Part shown: one piece after another, positions 33,610 through 45,893 of the stretch
Layout: the number at the start of each line of letters is the position of its first letter
Position numbering within the stretch: position 1 is the first letter of the stretch
Program-made: the position numbers and the translations under genes
The notes under the pieces: model-generated
What the model was told of the DNA's origin: nothing
Databases searched by the model: none
Seen by the model: only the letters and a program-made list of their open reading frames with translations
Assembly (NCBI GenBank): GCA_026122225.1
Contig: JANEZZ010000728.1
Coordinates: 2,604,001-2,668,000, forward strand
Length of the DNA: 64,000 nucleotides
DNA from: Heloderma charlesbogerti
Taxonomy: Eukaryota > Chordata > Lepidosauria > Squamata > Helodermatidae
Direction of reading: 5' to 3'

Positions 33610-35620
33610 TTTTATAGTAAAATTGAAAATATTCCAGTTTAAATCCAGGATAAATTTTGGCAACCACAGAAATAGGTGGAAGAAAACAATATTTCAGATT
33701 CCTAGGAGATGACAGTGCATGGGAACATTGGCAGAAATATTAAGTATGCACAGATCACACCCTGCAGAGTTATAGAGCAGCAAATAATCTAATACTTTGA
33801 GATGAGCCACCACACTTATGGTGAAAAAATGTCCTCAACTCTAAAACCATGAAATGGATGAGAATGCATCCATTTTCCCCCTAAGCAACACAATCAATAC
33901 ACCCCCCAAAGAACATGCTTTCTCATCTTCTGTGGGTTTAATTAGTGCCTTTATATAGACTGTGTAGGCTGAGCTACTAGAAAAATGTTCCAGGGAAAAT
34001 TACAAAAATATCATTATTTGAAAGATGCTTGGCACCAAGAGCTTCTCTGCTTCGGTATGTCATAAGAGATTCTATCTCTTTTATACTTGCTGCATTAACA
34101 AATAAAAGATGTTTTAATGGAAATGAATAAATCCTGGCTCAACCCTATACACTGTGGAAGCCACAACTCTGCAAAACAACAACAATACCCCACCTGTCTG
34201 GTCTTCTGCAGTGACTTGCTCAGGCAGGGTCACCCTACCCCAGCCTTTCAAGCAAAATAGGAGCAGTGTGTTGCTTTGGCCAATTACATACGTAAAGGAG
34301 TTCTAGTCAATAAAACAAGACAGTCCTTGCATGAAGGCTTACAGTATAATAAAGAGGTGTAGAGCCTCAGGCACATGGGCCAAATCTGGCCCTCCTAGGA
34401 TCCCAGTCCAGCCCTCCAGGTTACCCTGATGACCATGCCCCTTCCCCCAGGCCCAATCATCTTTCTCCCAACTGCCAATCGTTTGGTGGTTTCCTGGCTT
34501 TTCCTTCCCACCCCCCCCCATTTAAAGATGTTTAAAATATCGCTCCTAAGGCTTGGTTACTGGCAGTAAGAGCTTTAAGCTAAAAGATGGTGGCATTTTT
34601 GGAAATTTGGCCCTCTCCCCTTTGCCCCTGCCCCTGAGAGCTTCTCTGAAATTGAATTTCATCCTTAGGCTGAAACAGATTCGACATCCCTGGTCTAATA
34701 TAAAGAGCTCACAGCACTCTCCTGGACCACACGATGAACCCAGGCCCTTCTTTCTGGGTTTGGAACTGAAATTACAGATGTGCATACCAGTGACTCAAAC
34801 ACTGGCTCAGTCACCTGTCTTGACCCTTCCCCTTTGGATGTACTTATTTCTAACTTTCAAAGCACCATATGGATGATCAAGCACTGATCTACTCATCATC
34901 TTAATCATCATCACCATCATTTTAAAGGAGACTTTTTAATAAGCGCAAAACTGCTCTGGGGCTCGAGTGGAAAAGTTTCTTGGTGACATCATGGGGATGC
35001 AGCCAATCAGAACTGTGCATAGCCACCTTCTGTTTCTAACTAGCAAAACCATTTCAAACTAGCAAGCTCCCCCCCCCCCGTCATCTTTTAAAAGGTACAA
35101 GAGCAGCAAGTAATAGGTGCATGTACCTTTCAGAATTGATGCAATATCATTGGTTTTACTGTATTTGTTTTTATTGTGTATACCACTCTGAGAGCTTCAT
35201 CTATAGGATGACTCAAAGACTGAATGAATACATTTACTACTGCTACTACTAATAATAATGGTTGTACTTCAGTGCCTGTACCCAGTTGCAAAAGGTTGCA
35301 TGAGAAGCTACCTTAGATCCACTAATATGACTGAGTACACACACTCAATAAAGATCCTACTAGTAAGAGCAAGGAAAGAAATAGGTTGCTGGATAGACTC
35401 TAGCATACAGGATTGAATGTTACGCTTACTGAATCAATAACATGACTCTTGCTGATTTGTCTACAGCAGGATGATAGCCAGGAAGAAAACTGCTTTTTAA
35501 AAAGGCATTCTTCTCGGGTTGCATTTCACTGACCCATCACATACACTGGCATGTTAACCAATTCAATAGTCACTGGATCTCAGCCATCCATCCTGTATTA
35601 AAGCTACTCACTGTTCCCTT
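33610..35620. other. RFX8 intron, unassigned
   Basis: Non-coding. About 35155-35255 (ttgtgtataccactctgaga then gactgaatgaata) looks like a diverged L2 or MIR tail. Poly-C near 35071. Confidence 0.4.
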
Positions 35621-35624
35621 TGAG

Positions 35625-36305
35625 CATCTCTACACCAGCCTAAAATCCTGCATTTAAAATGGGGCTTTCTGCTTCCGTCTTAAATGCAGGATCACGATGG
35701 ACTCCCTTTACGTGCGCTTCCTTCCCCCACTTTCCCCCCTCCTTTTCCCCCTTATCTGAGTCTTCCATATGTTTCATTATACAGCCGCTAGATGGCGCTG
35801 TGGTCTAGCTCCTCTTATTAAGGGTTTTCCTCCTTTCACAAGGGAACTCAAGCGGAATTCAAGCATGGTAATTTGATAGCTCATTATCTCTGATCTTTTA
35901 AAAAATGAAATAAAGGTCATTTAGTGCAGGATGACCTTAAAGGCAAAACTGAAATACTTTGGCCACATAATGAGAAGACAGGATACCCTGGAGAAGATGC
36001 TGATGCTAGGGAAAGTGGAAGGCAAAAGGAAGAGCGGCCGACCAAGGGCAAGATGGATGGATGATATTCTGGAGGTGACGGACTTGACCTTGGGGGAGCT
36101 GGGGGTGGCGACGGCCAACAGGAAGCTCTGGCGTGGGCTGGTCCATGAAGTCACGAAGAGTCGGAAGCGACTGACTGAATAAACAACAACAACAAGTGCA
36201 GGAGATGCCCTGGAGGTTGACGACATCACCTAAAGGACCCGCAAACTTCCATGAGTAACCAATCTCAATAGCGGGATAAAAGCTCCATGTGAAGAAGCCC
36301 TTTAA
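35625..36305 (+). mobile_element. MITE, family A, interrupted by an RTE-type LINE end
   Basis: Starts gagcatctctacaccagcct, has gccgctagatggcgctgtgg, and ends gggataaaagctccatgtga with gaagccc. The internal agtgcagga is duplicated around the insertion at 35932-36195. Confidence 0.7.
35932..36195 (+). mobile_element. RTE-type LINE 3' end distinct from BovB
   Basis: The open frame (35931-36182) encodes a C-terminal block LKYFGHIMRRQDTLEKMLML with GKVEGKRKSGRPRARWMDD and ends KSRKRLTE. This is related to the BovB C-terminus but differs at many positions. The tail is (CAA)n. The duplication AGTGCAGGA lies at 35923-35931 and 36196-36204. A second RTE-like lineage is the likeliest reading. Confidence 0.75.
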
Positions 36306-36644
36306 ATAGCCATTGCTCTGATAACTTGCTGCGCTCCCAGAACCACAAACCTCCACATTGTAATAGCACAGACAACAACAAAACATATTTTGAAATATTT
36401 CCATTTTGTTAATTATTTCACAATATGCCAACAGACATATTGTTACATGTATGCACCCTACTTCCAAGCATTGAGAAGTTTCAGGGGTTCCAGTACTTAC
36501 TCACTCTTTCTTTAGAAAGAGCTCACTGTAGACTTATGGCATTTTGGTGAGGTAAGGTTTACTTACACATATATACAGGCTGAGCATAGGTTCACAGCAT
36601 TAACACTCCAACAGCTTCCTGCTCCCCATCAGATATATATAAGG

Positions 36645-36773
36645 CAGCATTCCCCAACCTGGTGCCCTCCAGATGTTTGAACTACAACTCCCAGAATTCC
36701 TGACCATTAGCCATGCTGACTTGGGCTGGTGGGAGTTGAAGGCTAAAACATCTGGAGGGCACCAGGTTGGGGC
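36645..36773. mobile_element. Small hAT foldback MITE
   Basis: CAGCATTCCCCAACCTGGTG on the left and gcaccaggttgggg on the right; same family as 15600-15730. No clear duplication. Confidence 0.75.
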
Positions 36774-36849
36774 TCATCTCCCACTCATCACCTGTGCCTT
36801 CTTGAGCCATCCTAGCTCCCACTGAAAACACATCAGTAGAACTACTGGA

Positions 36850-37025
36850 GGCAAAAGGAGAAGAGGACGGCAGAGGATGAGATGGCTAGATAGCATCACG
36901 AATGCAATGAATATGAACTTGAGCACACTCCGGGAGAGAGCGCAGGACAGGAAGGCCTGGCGTGCTATGGTCCATGGGGTCACGAAGAGTCGGACACGAC
37001 TGAACGACTGAACAACAACAACAAC
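36850..37025 (+). mobile_element. BovB 3' fragment with perfect 12-bp duplication
   Basis: Last 176 bp of BovB with (CAA)n tail. The duplication AGAACTACTGGA is perfect at 36838-36849 and 37026-37037. Confidence 0.92.
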
Positions 37026-37254
37026 AGAACTACTGGATAATAGCTACCCTTTTGAGGTCCTAAGGGGCATTGCCTCAAGACAACCACACTGATAGCTATA
37101 CATACAGAAATCTTACAGTCAGGAATTACAGAATTTGGAGGGGGATTCTGAATCACTTTGTAATCAGAGAGCCTAAGGTGCATAATGCACTATGTTCCCC
37201 TTCCTCTGCAAATGTATTAGATAAAAGGTGAAGACAGAGATTCTGCACAGTAAT

Positions 37255-37640
37255 GATCTACACCAGGCTAAAATCCCACAACTTTACTGGGGCTTTCTGC
37301 TTCTGTTTTCTTTGCAGGATTACAACAGGCTCCTTTAGACAGCGAACAGGGGATATGGAATTGAAAACTTCCTTTCTAGGCAAGGCAATGCTCTATATGT
37401 TCAATGAAACACCGCCATCTAGTGGCTGAATTACAGCACTACACCAGCATTACACACCAGTGAAATCCCACATATTTTTTATTGCATTTTATCTCTGATC
37501 TTTTTGAAAGTGGGGCAAACACGGAAAAGTGCGGAAGATGTCCCAAAGGTTGACAACATCATGTAAAGGACGTGCAAACGTCTGTGAGTGGCTAATCATG
37601 AGCATGCAATAAATTGCTTGTGTACAGAAGCCCACAGAAA
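37255..37640 (+). mobile_element. MITE related to family A
   Basis: tgatctacaccaggctaaaa on the left and gcttgtgtacagaagccca on the right, with caccgccatctagtggctg inside. The internal core is inverted relative to the 35625 copy, so it is a rearranged or sister family. Confidence 0.6.
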
Positions 37641-38946
37641 CCAAGACTTTCCAAGCAAAATGTAAGACTCTCTGAGAACCAAATGAGACATATCCACATC
37701 TTTAGCCTTTGCATGGCAGTTAGTTTTTAAAAAAATAAATAGCAGATGTAAGACAGCAGACCCAGATCAGTACTATAGCAGGGGCAAAGGGTTAAAGACT
37801 CCCTCTCAGTACCATGGTCCAAATCTAGTCTCCTGCTATTTATTTTAAGGGCTTATGACATGAATAACATCATGTTATTCTAATTTTAGATCTAGATCTA
37901 GTTTTGCCCCAAGTGTCTCTACCAGGGACAGGGCTTATTTACTCAGCAGGTAAATCCTTATTAAAATGCCTTGCTAGAATTTAGTGTGCTCAAGCTGTCA
38001 TTTTGCAGGTTTCCGCTCTCTAGAACTTAAAACCACTGAGTGATGGGGGATGCCCTCATGGGGCCTCACATGCCCACACCAAACCAAGTGCTGATAAGGA
38101 GTCTGTTTGCCACTGCCCCCATCAGGTGCCATTCTCTGGGTGGTCATTTAGGGTCCCCATGGGCTGTGGGGCCCTGGACTTTGGCCCTAAGATCCAGTCG
38201 TAGCTGGACCATTGAAGACACACATGCTGACAAAGGAAGAACTGGCATCAAAAAGGACCAAGCGGTTACAAGTGGGGATGAGGGAAATTTGTGGGGCAGA
38301 AACAGGGGAACTGAGCTCTCAGGAAATGTGTCCTTGGAGCCCAATTTCCACCTTGTAATCCTTTCAACAGCAAAGGGGCAGCTCCCTTGCAACCTTGGGT
38401 GGGTAGAACTGGGATCAGGGGGTTATGTGGTGCTCTAAGCCTGAGACACTCCAGCGCTGCCGCAGAGTGGTTTTGAGGCAAAAGGGGTCAGGGAGCTTGC
38501 TCATGCTACACTTTGCTCTTAAAGTCATTGGGCTGAATCCAGACTTACTCATACCTTCAGCTGAGCCATTTAAATCATTGGGGCACAAGTTAGTCACGCC
38601 TAGCTTAAGTTCCATTGATTTTAATGGGCCTGCTCTAAGTATGACTGAATCTGGATCCAATCCATTGTTGAGGTTTGTGCTAAGCTGAAAGGAAGCAAGT
38701 GGTGGACTGCTTGATTTTTCTCAGGAACCCAAACTCCCAACCCTGTCATTGCACACTGCTCTTTGCTGCCAAAACTATCCTCTGACAGTGCACATGCATA
38801 TCCCTCATGGCCAAACTACACATCACCTTAGCTGTGTAGTAGCTGTATAGCTGAACAGGTCAGTTTCCATCCCACAAATTTCCAGCACTGGGCGCCAAAT
38901 GAAATGGGGAGCACAGTGTGGGGGTAGGGCGGCTTTAACTCTCCGC
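37641..38946. other. RFX8 intron, unassigned
   Basis: Several short open frames, none with recognisable homology or codon bias. The stretch 38521-38660 (gggctgaatccagacttact) contains a common reptile repeat motif of unknown class. Confidence 0.4.
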
Positions 38947-38961
38947 CCCTGCTATGCTCCC

Positions 38962-41900
38962 CTTCATGGATCACTGCCTTGTTGTGGCGAAGGGGTTGCG
39001 TAACTCAGTGAAGCCATAAGCTATGCCGTGCAGGGCCACCCAAGACGGACAGGTCATGGAAGAGAGTTCTGACAAAATGTGGTCCACTGGAGAAGGAAAT
39101 GGCAACCCACTCCAGTATTCTTGCCAAGAAAACCCCATGGAACGTATCACAAGGCTAAAAGAGATGACGCCGGAAGATGAGCCCCTCAGGTCGGAAGGTG
39201 TCCAATATACCACTGGGGAAGAACAGAGGGTATTTCCAAGTAGCGCCAGAAAGAGTGAAGCGGCTGGGCCAAACCCGAAAGGACACTCAGCTGTGGATGT
39301 GTCTGGTGGTGAAAAGAAAATCCAATGCTGTAAAGAACAATATCATTTAGGAACCTGGAATGTAAGATCAATGAATCAAGGTAAGCTAGAGGTGGTCAAA
39401 CATGAGATGGCAAGACTGAACATCGACATCTTGGGAATCAGCGAACTAGAATGGACAGGCATGGGCGAATTTAATTCAGGTGACCATCATATCTACTATT
39501 GTGGGCAAGAATCCCTTAGAAGAAATGGAGTAGCACTCATAGTCAACAAAAGGGTGGGACAAGCCGTAGTGGGGTACAATCTTAAAAATGATAGAATGAT
39601 CTCAGTATGAATCCAAGGCAAACCATTCAACATCACAGTAATTCATGTCTATGCCCCAACCACTGAGGCTGAAGAAGCTGAGGTTGATCGATTCTATGAA
39701 GACCTACAACACCTTCTAGAACTACACCCCAAAAAGATGTCCTCTTCATCATAGGGGATTGGAATGCTAAAGTAGGAAGTCAAGAAATCACCGGGATAAC
39801 AGGCAGGCATGGCCTTGGTGTACAAAATGAAGCAGGACAAAAGCTAATAGAGTTTTGCCAAGAGAACACGCTGATCATAGCAAACACTCTTTCCCAACAG
39901 CACAAGAGACGACTCTACACATGGACATCACCAGATGGTCAATATCGAAATCAGATTGATTATGTCCTTTGCAGCCAAAGATGGAGAAGCTCCATACAGT
40001 CAGTAAAAACAAGACCTGGAGCTGACTGTGGCTCAGATCATGAGCTGCTTCTTGTAAAATTTCGGCTGAAATTAAAGAATGTAGGGATAACCACTAAACC
40101 ATTCAGGTATGACCTAAATCATATCCCTTATGAATATACAGTGGAGGTGACGAACAGATTTCAGGGATTAGACCTGATAGACAGAGTGCCTGAGGAACAA
40201 TGGACGGAGGTCCGTAACATTGTTCAGGAGGCAGCAACGAAATCCATCCCAAAGGAAAAAAAAATCAAGAAAGCCAAGTGGCTGTCTGATGAGGCTTTAC
40301 AAGTAGCTGAGGAAAGAAGGGAAGTGAAAAGCAAGGGAGAAAGGGGAAGATATATCCAACTGAATGCAGAGTTCCAGAGAATAGCAAGGAGAGACAAGAA
40401 GGCCTTCTTAAATGAACAATGCAAGGAAATTGAGGAAAACAACAGAATGGGAAAGACTAGAGACCTCTTCAAGAAAATCGGAGATCTCAAGGGAACGTTT
40501 TGTGCAAAGACGGGCATTATAAAGGACAAAGAAGGCAGGGACCTAACAGAAGCAGATGAGATTAAGAAGAGGTGGAAAGAATACACAGAAGAACTATACA
40601 GGAAAGATCTGAATGTCCCTGATAGCCATGATAGTGCGGTCACTGAACTTGAGCCGGACATCCTCGAGAGTGAAGTCAAGTGGGCCTTAGGAAGCATTAG
40701 TAACGACAAAGCTAGCGGAGATGACAGTATTCCAGCTGAACTATTTAAAATCCTAAAAGATGATGCTGTTAAAGTGCTGCACTCAATATGCCAACAAATT
40801 TGGAACACTCAACAGTGGCCGCAAGACTGGAAAAGGTCAGTTTACATTCCAATTCCAAAGAAGGGCAACGCCAAAGAGCGTTCAAACTACTGCACAATTG
40901 CGCTCATTTCACATGCCAGCAAGGTGATGCTCAAAATCCTACAAGTTAGGCTTCAGCAGTATGCGAACCGAGAACTACCGGAAGTACAAGCTGGGTTTCG
41001 AAGAGGCAGAGGAACTAGAGATCAAATCGCCAACATTCGCTGGATCATGGAGAAAGCAATAGAATTCCAGAAAAATGTCTATTTCTGCTTCATTGACTAC
41101 GCTAAAGCCTTTGATTGTGTGGATCACAACAAACTCTGGCAAATTCTTAAAGTGATGGGAGTACCAGACCACCTTACCTGTCTCCTGAGAAACCTGTACG
41201 AGGGTCAAGAAGCAACAGTAAGAACCGGACATGGAACAACCGAGTGGTTCGAAATTGGGAAAGGAGTACGACAAAGCTGCATATTGTCGCCCTGCTTATT
41301 TAACTTATATGCAGAGTACATCATGAGAAACGCCAGGTTGGATGAATCAGAGGTCGGAATTAAGATTGCTGGGAGAATTATCAACAACCTCCGATATGCA
41401 GACGATACCACCCCAATGGCAGAAAGCGAAGAGGATCTAAAGAGCCTCTTGTTGAGGGTGAAAGAGGAGAGTGCCAAAGCTGGTTTGAAACTCAACATTA
41501 AAAAAACTAAGATAATGGTATCTGGCCCCATCACGTCCTGGCATATAGAAGGGGAAGAAATGGAAGCTGTGACAGATTTTACTTTCTTGGGCTCCAAGAT
41601 CACCGCAGACGGTGACTCTAGCCATGAAATTAAAAGATGCTTGCTCCTTGGGAGGAAAGCTATGACAAACCTAGACAGCATAGTAAGAGTCAGAGACATC
41701 ACCTTGCCGACAAAAGTCCGTCTAATCAAAGCTATGGTTTTCCCAGTAGCAATGTTTGGCTGTGAGAGCTGGACTATAAGGAAGGCTGAGCGCCGAAGAA
41801 TTGATGCTTTCGAACTGTGGTGCTGGAGAAGACTCTTACGAGTCCCCTGGACTGCAAGGAGGTCAAATCAGTCAATCCTAAAGGAAATCAACCCTGAGTG

Positions 41901-42181
41901 CTCATTGGAAGGACAGATACTGAAGCTGAAGCTCAAATATTTTGGCCACCTAATGCAAAGAGAAAACTCCCTGGAAAAGACCCTGATGCTGGGAAAGACT
42001 GAAGGCAAAAGGAGAAGGGGACGGCAGAGGATGAGATGGCTAGATAGCATCACGGATGCAATGAATATGAACTTGAGCACGCTCCGGGAGAGAGCGCAGG
42101 ACAGGAAGGCCTGGCGTGCTGTGGTCCATGGGGTCACGAAGAGTCGGACACGACTGAACGACTAAACAACAACAACAACAG
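38962..42181 (+). mobile_element. RTE-BovB LINE, essentially full length
   Basis: A 3,220-bp insertion flanked by a perfect 15-bp duplication CCCTGCTATGCTCCC (38947-38961 and 42182-42196). The 5' end begins cttcatggatcactgccttg, the same as the other full-length copy (59219-62437, 3,219 bp), so both start at the natural 5' end. The 3' tail is (CAA)n. Confidence 0.96.
39023..42165 (+). pseudogene. BovB ORF2, two lesions
   Basis: Encodes the endonuclease and reverse transcriptase of BovB. The N-terminal part (39023-39610) has LGTWNVRSMNQGKL and GISELEWTG. After a TGA at 39608-39610 the frame resumes with GDWNAKVGSQEI (near 39760) and the GSDHELL catalytic block (near 40032). The long open part 40141-42165 (674 codons) has FIDYAKAFDCVDH, GVRQSCILSP and catalytic YADD at 41395-41406. 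Besides the TGA, one base is missing near 39720-39730 compared with the copy at 50436. Only two lesions disable it. Confidence 0.92.
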
Positions 42182-42196
42182 CCCTGCTATGCTCCC

Positions 42197-42485
42197 AATC
42201 AAGTTCAGGGGGGCCAACACCTGCAATTTCCATTGCCAAAAAAGGTCCCATAGTAACCACCCGATCCCAGGTTCCCAATCTGGATTCCCCCCACCCCCGC
42301 CTGCATTTGTAGAAAAAAGATCTTGTCCTGAACTATGCAGCTAAGGTAAGATATAGTTTAGTCTCACCAATTGGGGATTTTGGGGAAACAGGTGGTTCCC
42401 ACCCCCTGCTGTTTTTCTTTTAATTATTACACCTACTGTATATCCCACCTTTTTTTCCTCTTACAAGGCAAGAGATACGTGGTTG
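42197..42485. other. RFX8 intron, unassigned
   Basis: Non-coding; short T-rich tracts. Confidence 0.4.
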
Positions 42486-42612
42486 CTTTCCCTAACCTGG
42501 ACACCCCCAGATGTTTTGTCTACAACTCCCAGAATTTCTGCCAATAGTTATACTGGGGCTGATGAGAAGTAAAGTCCAGAACACCTGGAAGGCACCAGGT
42601 TGGAGGAGGCTG
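42486..42612. mobile_element. Small hAT foldback MITE, diverged
   Basis: tttccctaacctggacaccc and gcaccaggttggaggagg arms around cactcccagaa-like centre; family of 15600-15730. Confidence 0.65.
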
Positions 42613-42916
42613 CTTTATTAATATTAGGAACTTTTCTACACAAGGCTGTTAACTAGCTGTTAATCTGCTGTATCTACTTCTGGTTTCTTCGCAGAATTGA
42701 AATCCAAGCACTACACAAGAGTGTTTCCTTTCCTGTTTTTCTGCTACATAACCTCTCAGTGAGACTGTGGTATAGCAGAATAGGGCAAATACAAATTTTT
42801 TAAAGCATTTTATTTCAGTTTTGCAATTAAATACATACTTTTCTTGCTCTAAAAACACTCCCTGAATGTGCTCTTTAGACACAGAAGCAAAACTGGAAGG
42901 TCATGGCATCATCTAA

Positions 42917-43905
42917 GGGCGCAATCCTATTGTCAGGGTGGAAACTGAGCCCAGAGAGCCTCAGAGCAGTTCGGATTCTGAGGAGGAACAGCTATCTGTG
43001 GGAGAGGAGCCAGCTCATCCCTCACAGGCTCAGCACCTGGCAGAGATTCCTCCTGCCGGCATTCCTGAGATAGTGACCCTGGCAGTAAGGGAGTGCGGGA
43101 GTGGGGCTTCTTAGATGCTTGACGCAGACGCAAAGAGCGACGAGCGATGGATGGCGTGGAAAGGAGGCGTAGCGCCCATTTGGCGCGCAAGCAACGTCCG
43201 CCTCCCATGGACCCAAGGGAAAGTGGGAGGATCTCTCCCTAGCCCATAAGTTCTGGGTCTTCAAGTGACTCTCTTTCAAACGGGGATCAACTGATTACTT
43301 GAAGCTTAGGCCACTCTGCTGTTCCTTGCTTTAGTCGCTGGTGATTAGCATCTGAAAGAGTCATTAAGTTGTAAAAGGATTAAAGCTTTGGAAAGAAATC
43401 CTTTCATCTGTGTCTTGAGTTGGCTATTGGAATCTACCGCCAGAGCGCTCCTGACACCTATCTGGATAGGTGGCCACCTACAAATTCAGAGGCAATTGCC
43501 TATCTAAAGCAAGGCAGGAGAAGCACGGGGAATCATACCCTCCGTGCCTCTCCTGCCCTGCTTTTTCTGCTAGACAGATGATTTTGGCTGTCTAGCTGCG
43601 GGGGGTGGGGGGGTGGGCAAGCAGGAGATGAGGCTGCTGTACAACACATAGGATGTGTCATACAGGCAGATCTGCCCTCCCCACCCCGGAACGCCCCCAG
43701 CCCCGCCCCTTTTCGGCTCCTCTGCGCTCCTCTTCCGAGCGCCGCGGATGGGGCTTCTCCGTGATGCCTCCAAGGCAGTGCGGATGTGGGAGGAGGTTGG
43801 TTTTCTGGGAACCCACCTCAGACTGCAGGCTCCAAGGTCGATTCTCGGAAAACAGCATATCCTATGGCTGTCTAGCCACTATCTAGCGGCCATAGGATTG
43901 ATCCC
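42917..43905. mobile_element. Harbinger-like MITE inside family A element
   Basis: GGGCGCAATCCTAT on the left and ATAGGATTGATCCC on the right, with TAA at 42914-42916 and 43906-43908. It is the same family as 13951-14401. Interrupted at 42931-43456 by an LTR. Confidence 0.82.
42931..43456 (+). mobile_element. Solo LTR
   Basis: 526 bp starting TGTCAGG and ending CCTGACA, with a perfect 5-bp duplication CCTAT (42926-42930 and 43457-43461). TG...CA ends and a 5-bp duplication are typical of an LTR. A ttaaagc-type signal lies near 43379. No internal region remains, so it arose by LTR-LTR recombination. Gypsy or endogenous retrovirus origin cannot be told from the LTR. The strand is a guess. Confidence 0.75.
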
Positions 43906-43980
43906 TAAAGAACCCATAAACAACCCTGAGAAGGGAATGACGAGCACGCATTAAATGCCTCATGTCAAAAAGCCCTATCA

Positions 43981-44148
43981 GCCACCCAGAGAATATTGTC
44001 GTTGAGCAACATATAAATGTGGTAAATAAAATAAATGATCAGTGAATTATCAAAGATCAAAGTGACAAATCTGACTTGAAGCTAATCAGAACTTGGCAGT
44101 GGTATTTTGCCATTTAATGTAAAATCTGCTAAACCAAATCCTGCTCAA
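43981..44148. other. RFX8 intron, unassigned
   Basis: Short non-coding stretch, nothing recognised. Confidence 0.4.
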
Positions 44149-44161
44149 AGAGGTTATAACT

Positions 44162-44329
44162 GTTGATAAGGTCTCTGCGAGGCCCTCCTAATACACAGTG
44201 TATATTCTGGGGAGACATTTTTTAAACTGATCTGGGAACAACTTTCTCTGTGTTATGTTCTGGACTGTATGTATTGTACTTTGTTTAACTGTTTATAATA
44301 ATAATAATAAAAAACTCTATTTAAAAAAG
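44162..44329 (+). mobile_element. Short L1-like 3' end insertion
   Basis: A 168-bp segment ending ataaaaaactctatttaaaaa, like the 3' end of the L1 at 28003. The duplication AGAGGTTATAACT (13 bp) is perfect at 44149-44161 and 44330-44342. Confidence 0.8.
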
Positions 44330-44342
44330 AGAGGTTATAACT

Positions 44343-45520
44343 TACAACCAGAATTGACAAAGTTATTTTGTTTGCTGAACGAAGGGCATTTTGAGTTAAT
44401 GTAATCATTTGTGAAGGGGGAATCCCCTTGGCCCCTAACTTGTTCAACTGTAGGTGAATCAGTAACTGGAAGCATTGCTAAATGGAGCTTGCTTGTGGTG
44501 TAGTTAAAACAATTTTCTGACCTTTGCAAGTTTGCTTCTTCTTACTTAGTAACTAAATGCCACACTAGCAGCTGCCCTTTCCTTGCAATGTGCCCTTGAG
44601 AGCATCTCCCCTCATCCAGGTTCCAAAGTACAGACCTGTTAGAAGAAACATGGGTTTGGAGCACTGGAAGGGTGTGTGGAGTGACTGGAGGGAGAAAGTT
44701 GATTGGAGGAAAGAAAGCATCTCTTTCAGTTCTCCACTACAGACCTCCCCCTGATGAGGGCGCAATGGGGAGGAGAAGCAGCTGTGAGGCTAACAGCGCA
44801 CATGGCTGTGTGTCACTTTTAGTTTGGCTTAGAAGCATATTCTTTACAGATTCAGGTTTTGAAAACTGTTCTGAATGGAATCAAAACATGGTTTTCTGCT
44901 AGCGCTGTGAAAAGATGGAACACTCGTAACACTCATTAATCATGGATTTAATGTCTAACTGCAAAGAAGCCAACTTTTGGAGGTTGGATCCAAATTAAAG
45001 TATGTGGAACTGGGTTGGCGGAAGCAGACTTCCCCACCCCCCTCCTCCTCACAGCAGCCCTTCCAGCCTCCTGAAAATGCAACACAGAGAGTCAGGGGAC
45101 CCTGCTGAATGGGATGAGTTGTACAGGGGATCCCTGTAAACTGGGCAGAGAAACCTTCCTTAAATGGAATGCTTCTATCAGTGGAAGGCAAATCCTGGAT
45201 CCATTCCCAAGGCTGAGCCTTGCAATTTTAACAATACAAAAGACCTATGGAAACATAGGTTGCCTGCCAGTTTTCATCCTGTGGGGCAAGGCCTCCTGCA
45301 GTAAAGCTCTTGGCAGCTTTTGAAACTTGGACCTTAGAATCTGAGCCTACTTCCAAGAGGCTTGGAAACCTGAGAGGCTATAACTGGCCTGCCAATCCCT
45401 ATCATGAATAATACAGAAATGGTGCAACAGGAGCTGTTAAGTGTGCTCTTGAATGGACCCGACTAATGAAAATAGCCCAAATCCAAATTTAAAAGTTCAA
45501 GGACTTCTGGTAGTTTCAGG
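44343..45520. other. RFX8 intron, unassigned
   Basis: No exon or repeat recognised. Confidence 0.4.
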
Positions 45521-45893
45521 GCTCCTCCACACTGAGCTTTTATCCTGTGATTGAGATTGCTTCTGCACAGAAGTTTGCAGGCTCTTTATGTGACGCTGCG
45601 ATCATTCAAGGCGTCTCCTGCACTAAATGCCTTTTGTTCCGTTTTTAAATAGATCGCAGAGAATGAGCTATCAAATTACTCCCGTTGTGTTCCACTTCAG
45701 CTTCCTCTGTGAAAAGAGTGAAAGCGGCAAGAAGAGGAGCGAGATTAATGAAAGATAATGGGGAGAAGGAAGGGGGAAAGAGGAGGGGGGAAAGGAAGCA
45801 CATGAAAAAGGGAGTCGTCGTGATCCTGTATTTAAAACAAAAGCAGAAAGCCCCAATTTAAATGCAGGATTTTAGGCTGGTGTAGAGATGCCC
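45521..45893 (-). mobile_element. MITE, family A
   Basis: gggctcctccacactgagct at one end, ggctggtgtagagatgccc at the other. Close relative of 31869-32232 in the same orientation. Confidence 0.72.

Larger units (their letters stand above)
42627..43980 (+). mobile_element. MITE, family A, host of a three-layer nest
   Basis: Left part 42627-42916 and right part 43909-43980 together match the copy at 29425-29797 (aacttttctacacaaggctg ... gagcacgcattaaatgcctc). The middle is a Harbinger-like insertion that itself holds a solo LTR. Confidence 0.75.

Noticed and set aside
38040..38688. Overlapping 130- and 87-codon frames
   Set aside because: No homology or splice context; they overlap a repeat-like stretch and also have open antisense frames.
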